DNA of 64,000 nt, taken from Oceanobacter antarcticus (GTDB lineage: Bacteria > Pseudomonadota > Gammaproteobacteria > Pseudomonadales > Oceanobacteraceae). This document shows, piece after piece, positions 62,234 through 64,000 of this stretch (position 1 is the first letter of the stretch; the number at the start of each line of letters is the position of its first letter). Where the stretch lies: contig NZ_JBBKTX010000004.1 in the NCBI RefSeq assembly GCF_044962685.1, forward strand, positions 1 to 64,000, in the 5' to 3' direction. The notes below the pieces were generated by a model, which ran no database searches, was not told the origin of the DNA, and saw only the letters and a program-made list of their open reading frames with translations. A program made the position numbers and the translations under genes.

Positions 62234-63007
62234 TCAGCCGTTATAGTCCATAGAGCGAAGGTGCTTTTCGGCCGAGGAACCCAGGTAACTTCGAATAGCG
62301 GAGAAGAAAGGGGGCCAATGGTGTTTACTATTTTTCTGCAAATAGGTTGCCGCTAATCGATCGAGAGCTTCTCCGACAGATAATTCTGAATTCCGTTGAA
62401 GTAAATTCCTTACATCGGCATTCAGCTTGTTCAGCACTGTCTGACGCAGACTATTCAGGCGCTTTGCATCCAGCCTGAGTTCTCTGATTGTGGCTTGTGC
62501 TTTGATAGGATCAATACCGGCAATCGAGCAATTTACCTTATCAACGCTTGGCTCGCCGGTTGTTCGGTCAAATGCAAAGATTGGTGGAAAAGCCGGCATT
62601 TGATGCGGATTCAGAATGACAGAATCCAGATTTTGACTTCCCTTTGGAATATCACATGAGCAATCAGGGCTGGTATAGCGATGTGCGGCATCAGTAACGT
62701 CAGGCCTGCTGCCACCATGACAACAGCCCAACAAATTTTGCCAGTCCAGTGCCCAATTGTGCCCTGCTGTCATATCTGACTTGGGGTGATAGTGTTCAAC
62801 ACGGTAGTCGGCGTTGCCATGACTATCCTGCTCTTTCAAGTCGATCTCACAATAGACACAGAGTCCACTTTGATCAGCTATTATTTGTTGTTTCAACTGT
62901 TGGCGACGAGCTCTGCTATTTTTGAACATATCCCACGAGCCTGTTGGATTCTTGTGTCTATATCGGGCCAGCAACGGAGGCTCGATTCCTTTGAGCACCT
63001 TTTTCAT
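62234..63007 (-). CDS. HNH nuclease, PtuB-like (Septu / retron-associated, TIGR02646-type)
   Basis: A 257-residue protein. The N-terminus MKKVLKGIEPPLLARYRHKN is typical of the TIGR02646 group. The HNH centre shows CVYCE (zinc-type Cys pair at residues 50 and 53), then VEHYHPKS with the active-site histidines near 82-84, and NWALDWQNLLGCCHGG near residues 94-109. Its ATG overlaps the stop of the ATPase gene (ATGA). PtuB proteins are the nuclease arm of Septu defence and of retron Ec78-type systems. The C-terminal half has no recognised motif. Confidence 0.82.
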   Translation of the reverse strand: MKKVLKGIEPPLLARYRHKNPTGSWDMFKNSRARRQQLKQQIIADQSGLCVYCEIDLKEQDSHGNADYRVEHYHPKSDMTAGHNWALDWQNLLGCCHGGSRPDVTDAAHRYTSPDCSCDIPKGSQNLDSVILNPHQMPAFPPIFAFDRTTGEPSVDKVNCSIAGIDPIKAQATIRELRLDAKRLNSLRQTVLNKLNADVRNLLQRNSELSVGEALDRLAATYLQKNSKHHWPPFFSAIRSYLGSSAEKHLRSMDYNG

Positions 63008-64000
63008 TCGTGCGTACGCTCCCATTCTTTCATGCGAACATCCATATCCAGCCGCAGTAACTCTGGCTCGTACTCCTGTCCCCAATCACGTAATTCTCTG
63101 TGCAGTTGTTGTGCCTCGTCAGAATCCCATTGATCCTGAAAAACCAGCTGTTGATAGCGTTTGAGTTTTTGCACAATATCCAGTTGCTCAACGCGAGAGG
63201 ACTCTACACCCAGTACATCCAACAGCATTCTCTGCGACTCTGCACCTTCAGAAAATTCGACCAAGTGCAGGCTTGGCTGCTCATCATGCCACTCGATTAC
63301 CCGTAGACACTCTGGCTTGACCGAGGAAATCACCTGAGGGCTATGGGTCGTAACGATAAACTGGATGTTGGGGAAGGTGCGCTGCAAATCGAGCAAAATG
63401 GTTTGCTGCCAACCAGGGTGAAGATGTAGATCCACTTCGTCGATCAAGATTACGCCTTCGGTATCCAGAGAGTTATTCAGCCCTGAACGTTCAATGTCTG
63501 GATTTGCTTCCGCCATTCGAGCTGCAATATCCATCACCATCGCCAGCGTGATGCGGTAACCGTCACTGAGTTGCTCAATGCGTAACTCTTTCAGGGTGCC
63601 ATCACAATTCCAGTCGACTGCTATTCCTGCCGGTTCGGCTCCTCTGGGGTTACTGAACTCAGGCAACATACGGTGAATGGCTTCACGAATGGCCTTTAAC
63701 TCCGGTATTTCCAGCTCGAAAGATTTTGCATCCCGCTGACTCTTCAATTCGATATCTTCAAGTGCGTAAAAATATTCAACAAATCGTTTGAAATTGGTTC
63801 GGCTTTCCAGTGACTCCGACAATGCCTCAAAACGAGGAAACTCTTTGCCAAATCCTCGTTTTCGCTGTGGAACATCAAAGACACCTCGGCCTGTTCCATA
63901 GTAGGCGAACAAAGGCAAGGCAAAGGCGCTGTTGTCGTTAAACGCATCCACCATGGAGTCGGCGTAATCGGTCAATTGTTTTATACCCAGAGCTTCTGGT
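63004..64000 (-). CDS. ABC/OLD-type ATPase, PtuA-like, C-terminal part (cut by window end)
   Basis: The reading frame stays open through the right end (upstream residues PEALGIKQL precede the first TTG), so the N-terminus with Walker A is outside the window. The visible 330 or so residues contain the ABC-like signature EQLSDGYRITLAMVMDIAAR, Walker B ILIDEVDLHLHPGWQQ and the switch THSPQVISS, all typical of AAA ATPases that pair with HNH nucleases. The C-terminus after these is helical. The gene overlaps the HNH gene by 4 nt. Together they form a Septu-like pair; a retron RT upstream would change the classification. Confidence 0.82.
   Translation of the reverse strand, partial: PEALGIKQLTDYADSMVDAFNDNSAFALPLFAYYGTGRGVFDVPQRKRGFGKEFPRFEALSESLESRTNFKRFVEYFYALEDIELKSQRDAKSFELEIPELKAIREAIHRMLPEFSNPRGAEPAGIAVDWNCDGTLKELRIEQLSDGYRITLAMVMDIAARMAEANPDIERSGLNNSLDTEGVILIDEVDLHLHPGWQQTILLDLQRTFPNIQFIVTTHSPQVISSVKPECLRVIEWHDEQPSLHLVEFSEGAESQRMLLDVLGVESSRVEQLDIVQKLKRYQQLVFQDQWDSDEAQQLHRELRDWGQEYEPELLRLDMDVRMKEWERTHE

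Overview
The window looks like a chromosomal segment of a marine-type gammaproteobacterium, probably an Oceanospirillaceae-like aromatic degrader. This is judged from moderate GC, E. coli-like -35/-10 and AGGAG signals, TRAP and Liv-type transporters and a complete phenylacetyl-CoA (paa) pathway; the genus is not determined.

1-10.8 kb is an accessory defence/addiction region, with all intact genes on the minus strand. It begins with the edge of an IS66-type insertion sequence and a broken winged-helix gene. Next comes a three-gene toxin-antitoxin-chaperone operon (MqsR-like toxin, MqsA-like antitoxin with a C-terminal extension, SecB-like chaperone) with its own promoter and operator. Then follow a superfamily 1 helicase carrying a RelE/ParE-like N-terminus, a beta-class N6-adenine methyltransferase and a Type III-like restriction helicase-nuclease. 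The region ends at the 3' end of a tRNA-Arg(CCG) gene, a usual island boundary.

10.9-33.5 kb starts with a SWIM zinc-finger protein, then holds a large catabolic cluster for an unidentified hydrophobic aromatic compound. A NodD-like LysR regulator is transcribed away from a minus-strand series: outer-membrane DUF1302 and DUF1329 proteins, an alpha/beta C-C hydrolase, an extradiol (VOC) dioxygenase, a YCF48-like protein, an RND pump, a Rieske ferredoxin, an FAD monooxygenase, a cyclase-family hydrolase, a cupin, two SDRs and a fumarylacetoacetate-hydrolase-family enzyme. Hydroxylation, ring cleavage, C-C hydrolysis and further cutting is the logical order. The mix recalls the naringenin (fde) operon of Herbaspirillum, but this is inference. 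Beyond LysR a VanAB-like oxygenase/reductase pair is encoded, with a strong promoter, tandem operators and a TetR regulator; a small MITE-like element lies between the two genes.

33.5-54.6 kb holds an AraC regulator, a universal stress protein with a DctPQM TRAP transporter, and the complete paa set in three transcription units: paaABCDE-Z, paaFGHIJK and paaN-paaY-paaX. A spaced inverted repeat GATAC-N27-GTATC precedes paaA and paaF, and a one-mismatch copy precedes paaN. It is the best candidate for the common operator of the pathway.

54.6-64 kb holds an LLM flavin oxidoreductase, an AraC regulator, a complete Liv-type ABC importer (livKHMGF order) and, at the right edge, a second defence locus: an ABC-type ATPase (cut by the window end) overlapping an HNH nuclease, i.e. 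a Septu/PtuAB-like pair that may also be a retron effector.
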